Shown here piece after piece: positions 1 through 12,715 of a stretch of DNA of 64,000 nucleotides. The stretch is from positions 30,566,001 to 30,630,000 of the forward strand of contig OX485803.1 of NCBI GenBank assembly GCA_950295325.1. The letters run 5' to 3'. Source of the stretch: Polytrichum commune. Lineage: Eukaryota > Streptophyta > Polytrichopsida > Polytrichales > Polytrichaceae. The notes beneath the pieces are model-generated. The model did no database searches. It saw only the letters and a program-made list of their open reading frames with translations, and was not told the origin of the DNA. A program made the translations under genes and the position numbers. Every line of letters begins with the position of its first letter. Positions within the stretch are counted from its first letter, which is position 1.

Positions 1-659
1 GTACAATGTTTTATCTAGTACATTTTAGTGCTTAATGATATCACAAAAGTTGTTAGGAGACACCGTCTGGAAGTTTGGTCTTGAGTTTTGTATCCTGCAT
101 TCACTGTATTGGTTGTCCAACCTGCCCACTTATACTGGCTTATTTGTTCCCTTTACTCTGGGTTATAGAGAGCAATGAAGCTGTTCTTAAATCCTTGCTT
201 ACATGGACAACGCTACACTTCTTTTGGACGACATTTTACCTTAAAGGAAAAGTTAGTGGAGGTATGTATATTGAGTTCTGTACTTTAATTTTGGCATCTG
301 CAGACGAGGACTATACTTTGAGAATTCTTGAGGTACACAATATGATCAGATCTTAGACTCAATACTGGCTTAGAAGATGTATCTGTATAAATCTCTATCT
401 ATAATATACCTGAGCTGTGTCAGCTTCCTTAAATGATGAATATGGCCCATCCCAGTTCCAGACTGGAATTTTCTTTGGAGTTTTGTGGCCCTTGACGGTT
501 CCAAAATGAAGTCCACCCTCTTCAAATCTGCTGAAGCTGCCTATACACTCAGAGCACAAATCTTGCCAATTCATAGCCCTTTTACACGGCTGCCCCGTGC
601 AGGTACTGCACAGGCCAGGCTAGTATGCTTATGTCAATAACTGAGTCTACTTTGTGCAG
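1..659. other. Upstream part of EDM2-like gene, no exon assigned
   Basis: This stretch precedes the first exon I can assign to the EDM2-like gene. It should be intron and possibly a diverged exon of that gene, because the family has its PHD-finger half upstream of the methyltransferase-like half. A stretch around 420-600 looks somewhat coding but I could not match it to EDM2. The upstream exons must lie to the left of the window, unless the gene is truncated. Confidence 0.4.
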
Positions 660-3600
660 GTTGTGGATAGGCTGCAGTGGTATATTGATGACGGAGATAT
701 GGTAAGTATCACCTATTTGCAGTGCTCTTTTTGTATCATGGACATTCATTGAGCCCCTTGGTCCTTGAAGGGCTTAGTGATAAGGTACTTGACAAAAAAA
801 TATTGGGTTGTATATTTTGTGATTAATCTAGGCGTCAAATGGTTCTAACATGGTTCCCTTGCATGTGAAGGTGGCTGACTTCTGTTGCGGTGCAAATGAT
901 TTCTCAATTGAGGTCAGGAACAAGTTGTTAAAGGCAGGAAAAAATAACTGCGAATTCAAAAACTTTGACATCTTGGCACCAAAAGTAGGTGTCCTCATTG
1001 TTGTATTCTCAGTTGTACCTTCAAAGTGGAAGTTTCCTTTTGAATTAGTTTGATTATGCATCCTCTCTATGTGGGATACAATTCTGGAAATCTCAGGTCT
1101 AACTGTTGTGGTTGTGAAGGATTTATTCATATTTTTCGTCAGGAATTATGTCCAAGTTGGGGGCATGCAGGACTGGACCTGACCATTCCTGTATGTATTT
1201 GCCAGAACAATTTTCATTTTGAGCAGCGAGACTGGTTCACAGTGCAACCTGGCGAGCTTACATCTGGGGATAGGCTGGTCAGTGCTGGTCTGGTGGTCAG
1301 ATATTCAAAGTTATGATTTGTTTTATTACTGTTTTCTTTGTTCTTGAATAGGCATGCCCATATTAGGCACATTGGTTTCGACTCTTGCAACAAGGGAGTA
1401 GTTGGCGTTGGGTAGTGTCAAGCTAAAGTTCAATAATAGTTCTTGTATTGTGCGTTTGGTGCAGATCATTGGCTTGAACCCTCCATTTGGTGTCATGGCA
1501 AACAACTTCATAGACTGGACATTAAAGTTCAGGCCCAAAATAGTGCTCCTAATTGTTCCAGAGGAGACAAAGAGGTGATTCTTTTCTTTGCTAATATGCC
1601 ATGTATAAAAAGGTTTTCAATTTAAATTGTATGCAGCCTAATATAAGTAGTTCATTGCTAATATTAGGTATTGGTATTGAGCATAAATTTTGGTAACTTG
1701 CAGGCTTGAACCTGATTACAGCCTTATCTGGTCAGATTCCAATTTGATGAGTGGGAAGGTATGTGCAACTGTTATTTTACTCATGTACTGAGTCATTTGT
1801 GCTGGATAGTGGATTCTTCAATCTGTACTTCCTTATTAGAGGCATAAATAATTAGTTGCTACTGAACAGTTGGCCGGGGGGGGGGGGCTTCTATTGAGGT
1901 TGATCTGTGAGTCTAGTGTTTAGTGTTCCGCTCCACCATTTCTGGTGGTAGTTCTGGGCTTAGCTACAAACAATATTGGCAGAAGTAGTTACAAGATATG
2001 TTTCCATTTTATTTATATATAATGAAATATCTTCTGTGACTTGTTTATAATTAAGTTTTATAAGAAGGTGGCTTGAGCACTGTCCTCCTTAGAAGTGTTC
2101 CTTTATTGAGTACTGGTGATCCAAAAAGTGGTCATAGGAGAAGCCTTGATTTTTCTGCCACCTGATACTGGCTACATCGTCTGCAGTCATTCTATTTGCC
2201 AGGTTCCGTGGACACATATAGTACCATGCTGGAGGACTGGAATAAGAAAGCACCTCCTTTATATCTCTGGAGCCGTGTTGATTGTGCAGAGAAACATCGT
2301 CAAATTGCGCTGCTCCAGGGGCACATTAAAGATCTCACATCTGACATGATGCATCCCTTTCTGAATGATGAAGTGCCTCATCATCGAATTCACTCTGGGT
2401 CTGAAAGCCAAGGCATACCTTACAACTCTAAAGCTGTGCAGGTTGCAGATTGTGCAGACAAGTGTCTTGCAATTGCACCAGAGTCTGGCCAAGGAAAAGC
2501 ATACCACACTGCACTCCCCTTGCTGCATCAGGAAAGGCAACTAATCTCATCGCATTCTCAAATTGAGACCACAAGCATTGTGCTCATTCCTGAAGCTCTG
2601 CAGGTGAGTCCTTAGTTATGTTAGTTTCTTTGCTGCAGGTCCTACAGTTATTTGTGCATATATATTCAACATGTGGTCTACTCCTTGCTTTCAAATATTC
2701 CAGCTTGAAATGTTAGTACAGAGATTGTACTGTCAAAATAAACTTGTATGGATCTTACCATAAGAGGTTCCACCATTTGGTACCAAATTATTTGTTTTAA
2801 CAGTGTTTGGTTGTTCTACCTTAATATAAGTCCATTGCTCTGTAGGGATCACCTCAGGTAGATGGTGGGTTTCAAGATCCAAAAGATGGTGAGTTTCTAG
2901 CTTGGAAGCAAACAAGTGGAGAACGTGAATTGGATCCTTCAGACGATCTTGGCACAAGGCCATTTATGTTGAACAATCATGATACTTTGCACCAAGCCAA
3001 GCTCAATGCTTCCTATAAACCTGTGGGACCAAGGAAGAGACCTTTTAGTACAACTGGTGGCATGTCAAACAAATCTACTAGATCAAAGAAACAATGTATG
3101 AACTCTCACCAACATGGGCAAGGTTTATTGCAAAGAAGCAATTTAATTTTGCAAGACAAAGGTATTATTAGCTCAAGGGATGCACTTGGAAAGGCAAGTA
3201 AAAGTCCACAACATCATGACCCTGATACAGTGATAGGCAGAAACAGGGATGTTGAAATTGGACAAGGAAGGTTAGTTGGCGGTGGTATTTGTAGAGAAAG
3301 GAGGGATATGGAATATGCAGAAGGCTCTGCTAATGGGAACCATTGTAGTTCTAAGAATATGGAGAAGCCTTGTGTGGGAGGTGATGGATTTCACAGAGAT
3401 CCTCGGAACAGTGGCACCGAGAGGAGGGCCTATGAAGGTGAGGCAACCTTATGATTGCAAAGGATAATTTCCGACAGTGGTAATCAAAAAAGCAGTGCTG
3501 AAGTTTATAGTTTCTTTATACTGTTGGAAGGGATTTTTTTTCTTTAATTTTGACAGCGTCATTCATGTGTTGGGGACCCTGCCAAAAGAGGAAATCTTTG

Positions 3601-4594
3601 GTCTGCATAAAACTTAAAAAGATCAATTTCTGGAAAGATCAATAGTTCTTGGGAACATTCTGAGAAGGGTCTCATAGTGAAGAATAGATAAAACTCCTAC
3701 AGGTTAGATTATGTCTGTAGTGGTCTCTGTAGAATAGAGTTCTTGTGAACTTTATAACATAGCTTAATGGATGAGAGGATGTTAAAGAACTGGTCCCTGA
3801 GGAGAGGTACAGATTTGTAGATAGTTCCCACGAAGGCTTAGAAAGGAATCTAAAAAATCTGATGTAGGTACAATGAAGGTTTCAGATGCTTAATAAATAA
3901 AACTTTCTCATGTTGTACAGGAGAGGAGAAAGCAGATCTGAGAGTGCCAAAGTGGTACAAAAATCAGTTGGAGAAGAAAGCGGGTCGATGGGAGGACTTG
4001 CAACCCTCTGATGGGAAGGCTGAAGTGCTACAGATAGATTTCGATGCGGCCCCAACGCCACATAGAAGCTTTTCAACTTATGATGGTTCAATGCCACACA
4101 TGTCCTCTGAGGATCCCAAAGAAGATGAAGTTTTGAATTGGCAAGAAAATCCACCTCGAGATACACATGCATCAGAATATCAAGGAAGGAGTGGACATTT
4201 TTTGCCACCTGCAACAGGTTATGATGAACCTCCTAGTAATGGTGTTCGCACAAATGAGATGCATAACAGAGGTTATGGTGGACCAGGCTGGGAAAGGTCT
4301 ACTGGAATGCCCCATGTTTGCCCTTCCAGTCTTGGTGGAAATGGAGGTTTTCAAACAAACAGGCACGTATATCCTTACCAGAACGTGTACAATTTACCTC
4401 CGAGCCATACTTATTATCCATATCCCCACAATTATGTGGCTCCCAGACACCCCTCGAGGATGATACAAGACGGTTTGTATAATTATGGTCCTCTTCCTCA
4501 ACACACCAACCAACTGTTGTATACTAATGTGGTGCCTCCTTCACCAGGCTGGGGAGGACCTCCACCGGTCTGGCATATTGACAATTGTTTGTAG
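660..4594 (+). CDS. EDM2: EDM2-like PHD/methyltransferase-like protein, 3' part
   Basis: Eight exons can be joined in phase: 660-701, 832-984, 1206-1277, 1465-1574, 1704-1758, 2187-2603, 2846-3437 and 3921-4594, giving 704 residues and a TAG stop. All introns have GT-AG ends. The signature is the Arabidopsis EDM2 C-terminal half: WYIDDGDM, then ADFCCGANDFS (methyltransferase motif I-like), NFHFEQRDW, IIGLNPPFG (the NPPF catalytic-type motif of N6-adenine methyltransferases), SFYLPGSVD and APPLYLWSR. The last two exons are low-complexity, rich in G, P, Y and N. In Arabidopsis EDM2 is a nuclear protein that reads histone marks on intronic heterochromatin and controls poly(A) site choice. The PHD-finger half is not visible, so this is the C-terminal half of a protein usually about 1,300 residues long. 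The last intron and exon are duplicated at 21336-22352. Confidence 0.88.
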
Positions 4595-5216
4595 AGCTTA
4601 TTGTTCACGCTCGATTGAGGTGACAGTCTCCCTGGTTGCACATGTGCACAGATTTTTGAGTTACTTTGGTCCAAGTGGTTTCAATTTGTTTATATTGTAT
4701 GATATTCTGCAGAGAACATCGATGTGCTTCCATCTGTCCCTGCTAATTTGGAGGCATATGGAGATTTTAATCTGTTGGAGTCATTTTCAACGATTGAGAG
4801 TACTGTGTTGAGTATTCACCTGTGTCAAATTAAATTTCCATGATTTCTTTTGCAATGAAAGTAATGGAAAGATGTCCCATATATACATAGAATCCACAAT
4901 GTGGCTGTGTAATAAGGTATGTGGTCCTTGAGTGTAACCCCCAGGTTTTTTCGCTTGTTTCAGTAGGTTAGCAAATGTCACAACAAACGTTGATTGTCAA
5001 AACCGAGGTCCAAGGCACTCGGTTGGTTGTGGACATCCACCTTTTTGCTGATCCTAAGCCTCACTTTTTGTTGTTGCCATACACAATCAACTCCACCCGT
5101 GTTTACTCTGCACATGCAATTAATTGGTGGAAACTTGACCATGTTAAGGTTTGTTGACTATTTATATCAAATGATGCAGACTAGACTAATTCATGATCTT
5201 TGAAGTTCATTCCAGT
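4595..5216. other. EDM2 3' flank, duplicated downstream
   Basis: This is the 3' UTR and downstream sequence of the EDM2-like gene. It matches 22,353-22,880 at high similarity. Short open frames starting with MSQQTLIVKTEVQG (4975) and its counterpart at 22734 arise from this shared sequence and have no recognisable family. Near 5120 the two copies part: unit A continues for about 100 bases to the hAT insertion, while unit B holds about 19 kb before homology resumes at about 42,110. Confidence 0.6.
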
Positions 5217-5393
5217 GTCGAAGCCAGGGTTCGGGAGATTTTTGAGCTCAACCAGCTAAAATCCTTCCCTTCATAATTTCTACCGGTTTTTTTAGGATTC
5301 GATCGGTTGCAAACTTGTTGTCATTAATTTGGATCGGCCAATATCCTATATTTTCTTTCAAGTGCCGGTTAATATCCTCTTCATTGTAATGAC

Positions 5394-5764
5394 TGTTAAG
5401 ATAGCCATTTAGCTAAGCAACCAGGTGTTAACTACATCTAGGAGTAGAACAGTAATAGGGGTCCAGGGTATTAGCCTGGATACCCGCCTGAACAATAGTC
5501 TATAATCAGTACAGTTAGTGGGTTAACCTGGACATGAGTACCACAGACCATAGCTTCAGCTGGCCATTGCCGGGTATCTACCAGTACAGTATGAAGTAGA
5601 CAATGTGCCAGTATACGGTGCAGCTAGGTTGTTGACACCTGGCCCTTATACGTTAAGGCCATATGTTTGTTATATATACCCCTTATTCTGTCATTAAGGG
5701 TAGTTAATTCATCGAAGTATTTATGCACCTAAACTCTCACTAGCAACCTGTCTTACTTCCAACA
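5394..5764 (+). repeat. 5' LTR of copia element
   Basis: 371 bases, starting tgttaagatagcc and ending cttccaaca. It matches 12716-13090. It lacks four bases (gtct) present in the 3' LTR near its end. A possible TATA-like stretch, tatatatacc, lies at about 5672-5681. Confidence 0.93.
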
Positions 5765-5784
5765 CGTTATTAGCACGCTCCTGG
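5765..5784 (+). other. Putative primer binding site
   Basis: The bases straight after the 5' LTR read cgttattagcacgctcc. This resembles the internal initiator-tRNA-Met half-molecule site used by some copia elements more than the usual TGGTATCAGAGC form. The assignment rests on position and partial resemblance only. Confidence 0.4.
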
Positions 5785-6192
5785 CATATTAGTTTTCTTC
5801 ATAGTCTTGCTACTCCTGTGCATCCTCTTATTTGATATACATCTAGATGCTATACTCTGTATACACTTTATTCTAGTGAGGAAAAACGAACGATCACATG
5901 AGAGAATTCTGTAGATAGTTTTGCACCATATTCACAGATATTCTACCACACACTTCTTCACTATCCTGTTGCACATCGGCTTATGTTTTCTGTTTATCTC
6001 ACATATACTGTTATGCTCCACAGATTTCTTGAGAGTTAGTAATCACAGAAACAAAGTGCTGCCAAAATTTTTCACACTGTTCCACTAACGTCTGCTGTTT
6101 ATGTTTATACTTGCTGATTGTATACTAACATACCTACTGATGTTGTGATTTACTCTGGTCTGTCCTAACCAACATACTGATCATCCTTGTAA

Positions 6193-6410
6193 ATATATAT
6201 ATATATATATATATATATAATCTTGCTAACGGACTGTATCTGATCCTAACAGTGGTATTTTGTTCAATACTAACCTTTTTATAATATATGTATACACGTA
6301 TCTATATATATATTATTGCTGTTCTTATATATATATAATATATATACATACTAACATACTTTTTTTTTGAAACAACTAACACTTATTGATATATATATAT
6401 ATATATATAT
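6193..6410. repeat. (AT)n microsatellites in copia leader
   Basis: Several alternating AT runs (about 6193-6220, 6302-6352 and 6389-6415) lie in the untranslated leader between the 5' LTR and gag. The leader (5765-6665) holds nothing else I recognise. Confidence 0.85.
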
Positions 6411-6665
6411 ATATATTGACACAGATTGTACTCTGTTTTTCTGTCATACTAACATCTCTGTTTATATATACATATACTATATATACGTATGCTGTTATGT
6501 TTACCTAACTAACTCGTGTATACAGAATATAAGGGATATACTCCTCAGTATATCTTCAATATCTGTCTATACTTCTCTGTACGTGTTTAATATCTGTTTG
6601 TACTAACTAATATATTTGTGATATATCTTGTATTACTCTACATACTGTAAATATATCTTGTCTAT

Positions 6666-7835
6666 ATGGCTAAAAGGCCACCTGTAATAAAGGCCCTGTC
6701 CACACAACCTACGTTTATTGAGAGCAGAATGCAATCTCTAATGTTTGCTCCTTTAAACGCTGATGGGTCAAACTTTTTAGAGTGGGTTAATGACGCTAAG
6801 ACAGTACTAAGCACAGACGATTTAGCTAGGACTCTTACTATACAACAAACTTCTACTTCTGGTGCTCCTCCACAACCGATACTTCCTGCAATGCGATGGC
6901 AGGCCTTGTTACAACTCCGAAGACATCTGGATCATTCTCTACGCCTGCAATACTTACAGATTGAGGATCCAGCCGAACTCTGGGCACTTTTGCATGCTCG
7001 GTTTTATCATCAACATACTCTATTTTTACCACAGGCTAGATCAGACTGGATTAACTTAAGAGTTTTAGATTTTCCAGATTTTGCTACATTCAATTCTGAA
7101 CTTCACCGAATTACAGCACAACTGCGCCTGTGTGGGGAGACAATATCGGAGGTTGAATTGATAGAGAAGACTCTATCTACTTTTCCCCCTGTCACTTCAA
7201 TTTTATCCCAACAATACCGTAATATGAAATTTAAGAAGCACGCTAATATGATGTCTAGTTTACTTTTGGCAGAAAAACACCATCAGCTTCTCTTGAGGAA
7301 TGCTGACTCACGTCCAACTCGGGAGATACATAACACTACAGCTGCACCTGTTGATTACTCCCGAACCTACTCTATTGGTGGACCTGTAACTGTTGCTGCT
7401 GCCGGGATGAGGGGTCATGCTGCTGCTGCCTACAATACTACCACCCAACATGCTGCTGGAGCTGCTGACTGGAGGGGTCCTGTTGGAGCTGCTGGTTTTA
7501 GAGACCTTGCTGGAGTAGCCGAACAGTATGCAGAAGTTCATGCTGCAGAGGCATCCAGGAGACCTCCAAGAGGTTCTTTTCGCAGACCCCACCCTAAACC
7601 GCAGAGAGCGATGCAAAGAGGGAATCAGTATAGACCTAGACTTCCACCAATACCCTTCCCAAACAAACCTGCTAAGGGTAACTGTCATAAATGTGGACGC
7701 AAAGGTCATTTTGCGAAAGAATGTAGAGCTCCTCCCTACCTGATCAATATGTATAAGAAATTCCAACAGTTACGAATTCAACCCCGTCAAAATTACAACT
7801 TCCAAACTGAAAAAATCCTCATCCTCTACCCATGA
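6666..7835 (+). CDS. gag: copia Gag polyprotein
   Basis: This is an open frame of 389 residues starting MAKRPPVIKALSTQ. The N-terminal two thirds is the helical UBN2-type Gag domain: LNADGSNFLEWV near residues 32-43, with LWALLHARF and LRLCGETISEVE further on. A region rich in alanine, glycine and arginine follows, then a CCHC zinc knuckle, CHKCGRKGHFAKEC, at 7683-7724, which binds RNA. The frame ends just after an A-run near 7810, and the protease frame lies at +1. That is either a single-base lesion or a programmed shift; I favour a lesion because the rest of pol is also damaged. Gag forms the cytoplasmic particle. Confidence 0.9.
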   Translation: MAKRPPVIKALSTQPTFIESRMQSLMFAPLNADGSNFLEWVNDAKTVLSTDDLARTLTIQQTSTSGAPPQPILPAMRWQALLQLRRHLDHSLRLQYLQIEDPAELWALLHARFYHQHTLFLPQARSDWINLRVLDFPDFATFNSELHRITAQLRLCGETISEVELIEKTLSTFPPVTSILSQQYRNMKFKKHANMMSSLLLAEKHHQLLLRNADSRPTREIHNTTAAPVDYSRTYSIGGPVTVAAAGMRGHAAAAYNTTTQHAAGAADWRGPVGAAGFRDLAGVAEQYAEVHAAEASRRPPRGSFRRPHPKPQRAMQRGNQYRPRLPPIPFPNKPAKGNCHKCGRKGHFAKECRAPPYLINMYKKFQQLRIQPRQNYNFQTEKILILYP

Positions 7836-7991
7836 TATTGAGAGTTTTATGACTATCTATGAGAAGCAAGCATCGGACCCGGATGTAGCTCTCCTAGACA
7901 GTGCATCTACTCATACAATATTGACCAACCCTAAATTCTTCCATTTCATTGAAAATGAGAAGTCCTGGCAACATTGTAAGCTTATCACAAT

Positions 7992-9300
7992 CTCGGGGGG
8001 GGGGCACTCCCTTGTATATTTTGCATACACCTGCGATAATGACCTATTAAAATGGGGGCTATTTACCTATGAGAAAGGATTATAAGGGATGCTAATTTTT
8101 GAAATAATGGTAAATTGTTGTGATTATTTGCACCCTATTGGTAATTATAAATTCTTGGATGGTTGATTTTATGGTACCCTATATTACTTATATGTATTTT
8201 TTCCCTTGATTTCCCTCATTCCTTAAAGTGTATGATACAGTAGAATTCTTGTTAGAAGCACATGTACAGAGTCAGAGAAACAAACATTTACTAGGGTTTA
8301 GGGTTCAGGGTCACACTGAAGTCCGGGCAAAGCAAAACACTAAGCAATAACAACAAAAGATTGCAATTACATGTCATTAAGCAACACGAGCCAACGAATA
8401 AAAGTTGTGTTGGATAACACAGTTAGAAACCTTGAGGTCTTAGGGAACAGGCCAGCCACATGTGTCTCAAAGTCACATTTACAAGGTTTGCAGAATCCCT
8501 ACAATTGATGCCTTGATCTTCCAATCCTACACATTGGAGGAAAATCCCACGCCATGCAAGCAAAATCCACCTAAACTAGCTAGGCTACCATTTACACATG
8601 TGGGAGATATGAGGGTACTCGAACTAAATTGACTACTACAGATTTCAAGGTATACTAATGATCATTCAGCCCTTTTTTCAAATTATATCTCCACATGTGT
8701 GAGATAGTACAAATTTAGCAGGTTTTATTTTTTATTTGAAATGAACTCATTCAATGAATTTGCATCTACCTCATCTAAGGTGTAGATTTTGCTAGTTGAT
8801 TCATACAATAGAGACACAGTTGAGATAATAGCATCCACATCAACCCACACACAACCACTCTCAACATACTTATATTTGTTGAGACCCGGCTGTTTTTTGA
8901 ACCAATGGAGGTAAGCCATAGCAGTTGGGAAGAGCGTTTCTCTATTTCCGTTCTGGACTACACGTTTCATCAAGTCAATGGGTTGCCAACAATTGCCCCA
9001 CTTAGTACCAACCTTCACCCTTATCTTTTGAACCCTTCCTCTATAGAACATGCCATATTTTGGTGGCAAAGTATTTAATTTTTGAAACTATCGCTTTTTC
9101 TCCATGCTATTTTATATGTACCACTTAGGTAATTTAATCATGTTTTGTCAAATGCTATATTACATATAATCATGTTTCACAATCCCAAAGCACCCTATAC
9201 TACATCTAATAATTTACAAATTTTACGCCAAATTTTTATACAAGACCCTATATTTTATTGCACGTAGTTCCTACGTTTTTCGCCAGTGCCCCCCCCCGAG
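7992..9300. mobile_element. DNA transposon with 8-bp TSD and oligo-G termini
   Basis: A 1,309-bp insertion within the copia protease. Its ends are inverted: CTC, ten G, CACT on the left; AGTG, nine C, GAG on the right. It is flanked by an exact 8-bp duplication, atcacaat, at 7984-7991 and 9301-9308. The copia protease reading frame is the same on both sides, which fixes the ends. Eight-base duplications are typical of hAT (and P) elements, but the G-rich terminus is not a usual hAT end. Inside are AT-rich subterminal repeats (accctatattac on the left, caccctatactac on the right) and one small minus-strand frame. No transposase is visible, so the element is non-autonomous. Confidence 0.85.
8725..9069 (-). 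CDS. Unrecognised small ORF inside the DNA transposon
   Basis: A minus-strand open frame of up to 114 codons. The first ATG is at residue 7 (MFYRGRVQKIRVKVGTKWG). It is the longest frame in the 1.3-kb element and has a protein-like composition with several Trp, Tyr and charged residues. I do not recognise the family. It may be a captured exon fragment or chance. Confidence 0.2.
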   Translation of the reverse strand: MPPKYGMFYRGRVQKIRVKVGTKWGNCWQPIDLMKRVVQNGNRETLFPTAMAYLHWFKKQPGLNKYKYVESGCVWVDVDAIISTVSLLYESTSKIYTLDEVDANSLNEFISNKK

Positions 9301-12300
9301 ATCACAATGGCCGGAAGCCGAAATATGAGATTTCGGGAGGGCCAGGCAACGGTAGTCTTGCCCGGGGGTTTCCCCCTCATTTGCGCGAATGCAATGTACG
9401 CTCCAGATGCGCCTCGTAGCCTGATCAGCTACAAGGATATGAGAGCGAGGAAGATCCACGTTTCCACTGCGATGGAAAATGATGAAGAGGTTCTGGAGCT
9501 CAGGCAAGGGCAGGAGATCCTTGCCACCGCAAAAGCGAGAGACGACGGCCTGTATAAGATTGTCATAAAACCCTTAACATGTAGCCCTATCTCTCTGATA
9601 GATGAGGAAAAAGTTTGTATGGCTGCTTGGACTGGAGACCCTGAAGCAAAACGCCACAACCTGGCATAGGGAGTATCTTTAGATACTATAGCTAAGCCTG
9701 ATTTATGGCATATGAGGTTAGGACATCCGGGAACCACATTATTTCGCCGGATGTTTTCTTTAATAACAGGCCATAACCTGTTGACAGCCGATGCTGAGAA
9801 AACCCATGACTGTGTAGCATGCATTAAGGGAAAATTTATTAAGAGACCATCTAATTGGATTCTACCCAAAGAACTTCCCCCTCCCCTTTTCAGAATTCAT
9901 GGGGATATTTGTGGGCCAATTAATCTACCATCTGGCATATTTAGATATTATTTTGTGCTTGTGTATGCCTCGGGGAGTCACCTAGAAGTCTCACTCCTTC
10001 CAACCAGAAACATGGTCTTCCCTAAGCTGCTTGCTATCGTACTTAGGTACCGGAATCATTTTCCAAAAAGTCTAATAAAATACCTAAGAATGGATAATGC
10101 CCAGGAATTCCGCTCGCATGCATTTGACGACTACTGTACAGCCATGAGAATAACACTCACCTATATAGTACCCTACGAGCACAACCAAAATGGACTGGCA
10201 TAAGCCTTTATTAAAAAGATTCAGCTCATAACTAGACCCCTGCTACTGCATGCAAATTTACCTTCTGAGTTATGGGGCCATGCAGTCTTACATGCAGCTG
10301 CATTGTTAAGGTTAAGACCAACCTTACTAAATATTCAAACCCCATACAAGCTGGTTGCAAGGAGGCCACCGAATGTGGCACACATTCGAATTTTTGGTTG
10401 TCAGGCCTGGGTCCCTGTCACTGAACCTAAAAGACACACAATCGAGCCTCATCGTCGAGAAGGGATTTACATTGGGTTCGACTCTACATCCATCATCAGA
10501 TATCTAGATCCTATTACAGGAGCCTTACTTAGAGCCAAATTTGTGAATTGCAGATTTATAGAATCTGTATTTCTAGCCTTACAGAAAATTCCTAACCAGC
10601 CACCTGAAAATCTTAACTTCCTAGCTCCTGAAACCTTGACAATGAACCTTGGTCCTCCAACATCCTTACCCAATACAGAAGTTCTTAAAGTTTTGAACCT
10701 TAAATCCTTGGCTGAGAATACCCCAGATGGTTTCTCATATGAAACCAGAATAATAAGACACCATTTTCCTGGTACCGGGAATACCCTACCCAAAGGACAC
10801 CTTGAAAACCCACCCATTATCCATCATCCAACCAAAAGACCCAAATCCCACTTTACAGCTGAAGACGTCCAAGACCTACATTTGAAGACTGAAGACATCC
10901 AAGATAAGACTGAAGACATCCAAGATAAGACTGAAGACAGGGATATTTACTTTGGGGAAACATCTGAACCTGAAATCCTTACATTAGACCCGAACCTGGA
11001 TTCTAACCCAGCCACCCTTAAACAGGCCATGTCCAGACCCGACTGACCACAATGGCAACAAGCAATTAAAACTGAATACACATCTCTCCGCAAACACAAA
11101 GTCTTTGGTGAAATTTCACTTGACCTTGAACAACCACATGTAGGTCACAAACTTATATTCACTAGAAAGTTTGATGCTAAGGGTAATGTGATTAAGTACA
11201 AGGTCAGACTCGTAGCTCAGGAATTCACACAAAGACCTGGAATTGACTATGAGCACACTTATAGCCCAATAATGGATACTATTTCTTTCAGATACTTATT
11301 AGCCTTGACAGTCCATATGTCTTTACATATCTATTTGCTAGATGTTGTTACAGCCTATCTACATGGTACATTAGATTCTGTTTTGTATCTAGCACCTCCA
11401 CCTGGATTTCTGAATCAAGTTCCTAATCCAAAGCCAGGCAGATTTGCAGGATTAAGAATTTATAAAGCCTTATATGGCCTGAAACAGTCAGGCCGCACCT
11501 GGTACCACCATTTATGCAATTTTCTAATTGCACAAGGTTTTATATATAACCCTAATTTACCCTGCATTTTTACTCTTACTAAAGATTTTGATTTTGTTAT
11601 CCTGGCTGTATATTTTGACGATTTAAACATTATTGGTAAATCAGAACTATGTCAATATCCGCAAAATATTTTAACCCATAAATTTGACATGAAATTCTTA
11701 GGACCTACCTCCTTCTGCCTAGGACTTCAGGTTCATCATGTACCAAATGAAGGCATACTTTTACATCAGGAGGCATATGTGAATAAAATTCTTAAAGAAT
11801 TTCAGATGGATAAGGCCAATCCATTAGCCACTCCAATGATTGGACGCAGTAAGACTAATGAAGATCCATATCAACCTCGTGAGGAGGAGGAGGAGGAGGA
11901 GATTGTAGATAAATCTAAGTACCTCACAACGGTTGGGATTTTTTACATATTTAACAACTCATACTAGGCCTGATATAGCATTTGCGATTAGCATATTAGC
12001 CAGGCATAGTCAGAATCCCACAATCAGACATTGGAATGATGTTAAGCATCTTATGAGATACCTTCACGGGACTTATGATCTTGGCTTGTTTTACAAAAGA
12101 ACTAACAATCCTGAAATTTCAGGTTTTGCAGACTCTGGTTTCAGGACTGATATGGCTGCAGGAAAGTCACAGACTGGTTATATGTTTCTGAAAAATGGTG
12201 CTCCTATTTCTTGGAAATCCACAAAGCAAACAATAACTGCTACATCGACTAACCACGTAGAGCTTCTGGCATTCCATGAAGCTGCAAGGGAATGCGTCTG

Positions 12301-12706
12301 GCTACGAACTATGGAGCAGATTCTGGTGAAGCAATGCAGGTTGCAGATCAAGGATTAGCCAACAGTTATCTTCGAGAATAATGTTGCCTGCATCAGACAA
12401 ATGACTTCTAGTTTCATCAAGGCCGATCGCACAAAGCACATCAGTCCACACATATTTACATATAGTTAGGACTTAATAGAAAAGGGCCAGCTAGAAATTA
12501 GGAAAGTACAATCTGAACATAACTTAGCAGATATGTTAACTAAGGCTCTACCAGCCTACAAACTTAGAAAATTAATAGAAGTAGCTGGAATGAAGACACT
12601 CCACTCACTGACCTCTCCTGGCTGTTAATACTATTTTCTTTATCCAAGGTTTTATCCCAAACTGGGTTTTACTTGGAAATTTTTTTAACGAGGTTAACAC
12701 CAGGTT

Positions 12707-12715
12707 GAGGAGGAG
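12707..12715 (+). other. Polypurine tract of copia element
   Basis: The purine run gaggaggag lies directly before the 3' LTR, where plus-strand DNA synthesis is primed in LTR retrotransposons. Confidence 0.75.

Larger units (their letters stand above)
7849..12628 (+). pseudogene. pol: copia Pol polyprotein, broken
   Basis: Domains in order: protease (LLDSASTH near 7890, continuing after the insertion to about 9600), GAG-pre-integrase and zinc-binding HHCC (WHMRLGHPG and CVACIKGK, 9705-9835), integrase core (first Asp in HGDICGP, second in RMDNAQEF), reverse transcriptase (11140-11930, active site YFDD) and RNase H (GFADSGF, SWKSTKQ; 11935-12628). Lesions: a DNA transposon at 7992-9300; in-frame stops at 9667, 10201, 11044, 12356 and near 12468; and a frame change near 11930. 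The stop at 10201 occupies the position of the catalytic integrase glutamate. Much of the amino-acid sequence is still good copia, so inactivation is recent. Confidence 0.92.

Noticed and set aside
420-600. Possible extra EDM2 exon
   Set aside because: The sequence looks coding in places but I could not align it with EDM2 or find in-phase splice sites joining it to 660-701.
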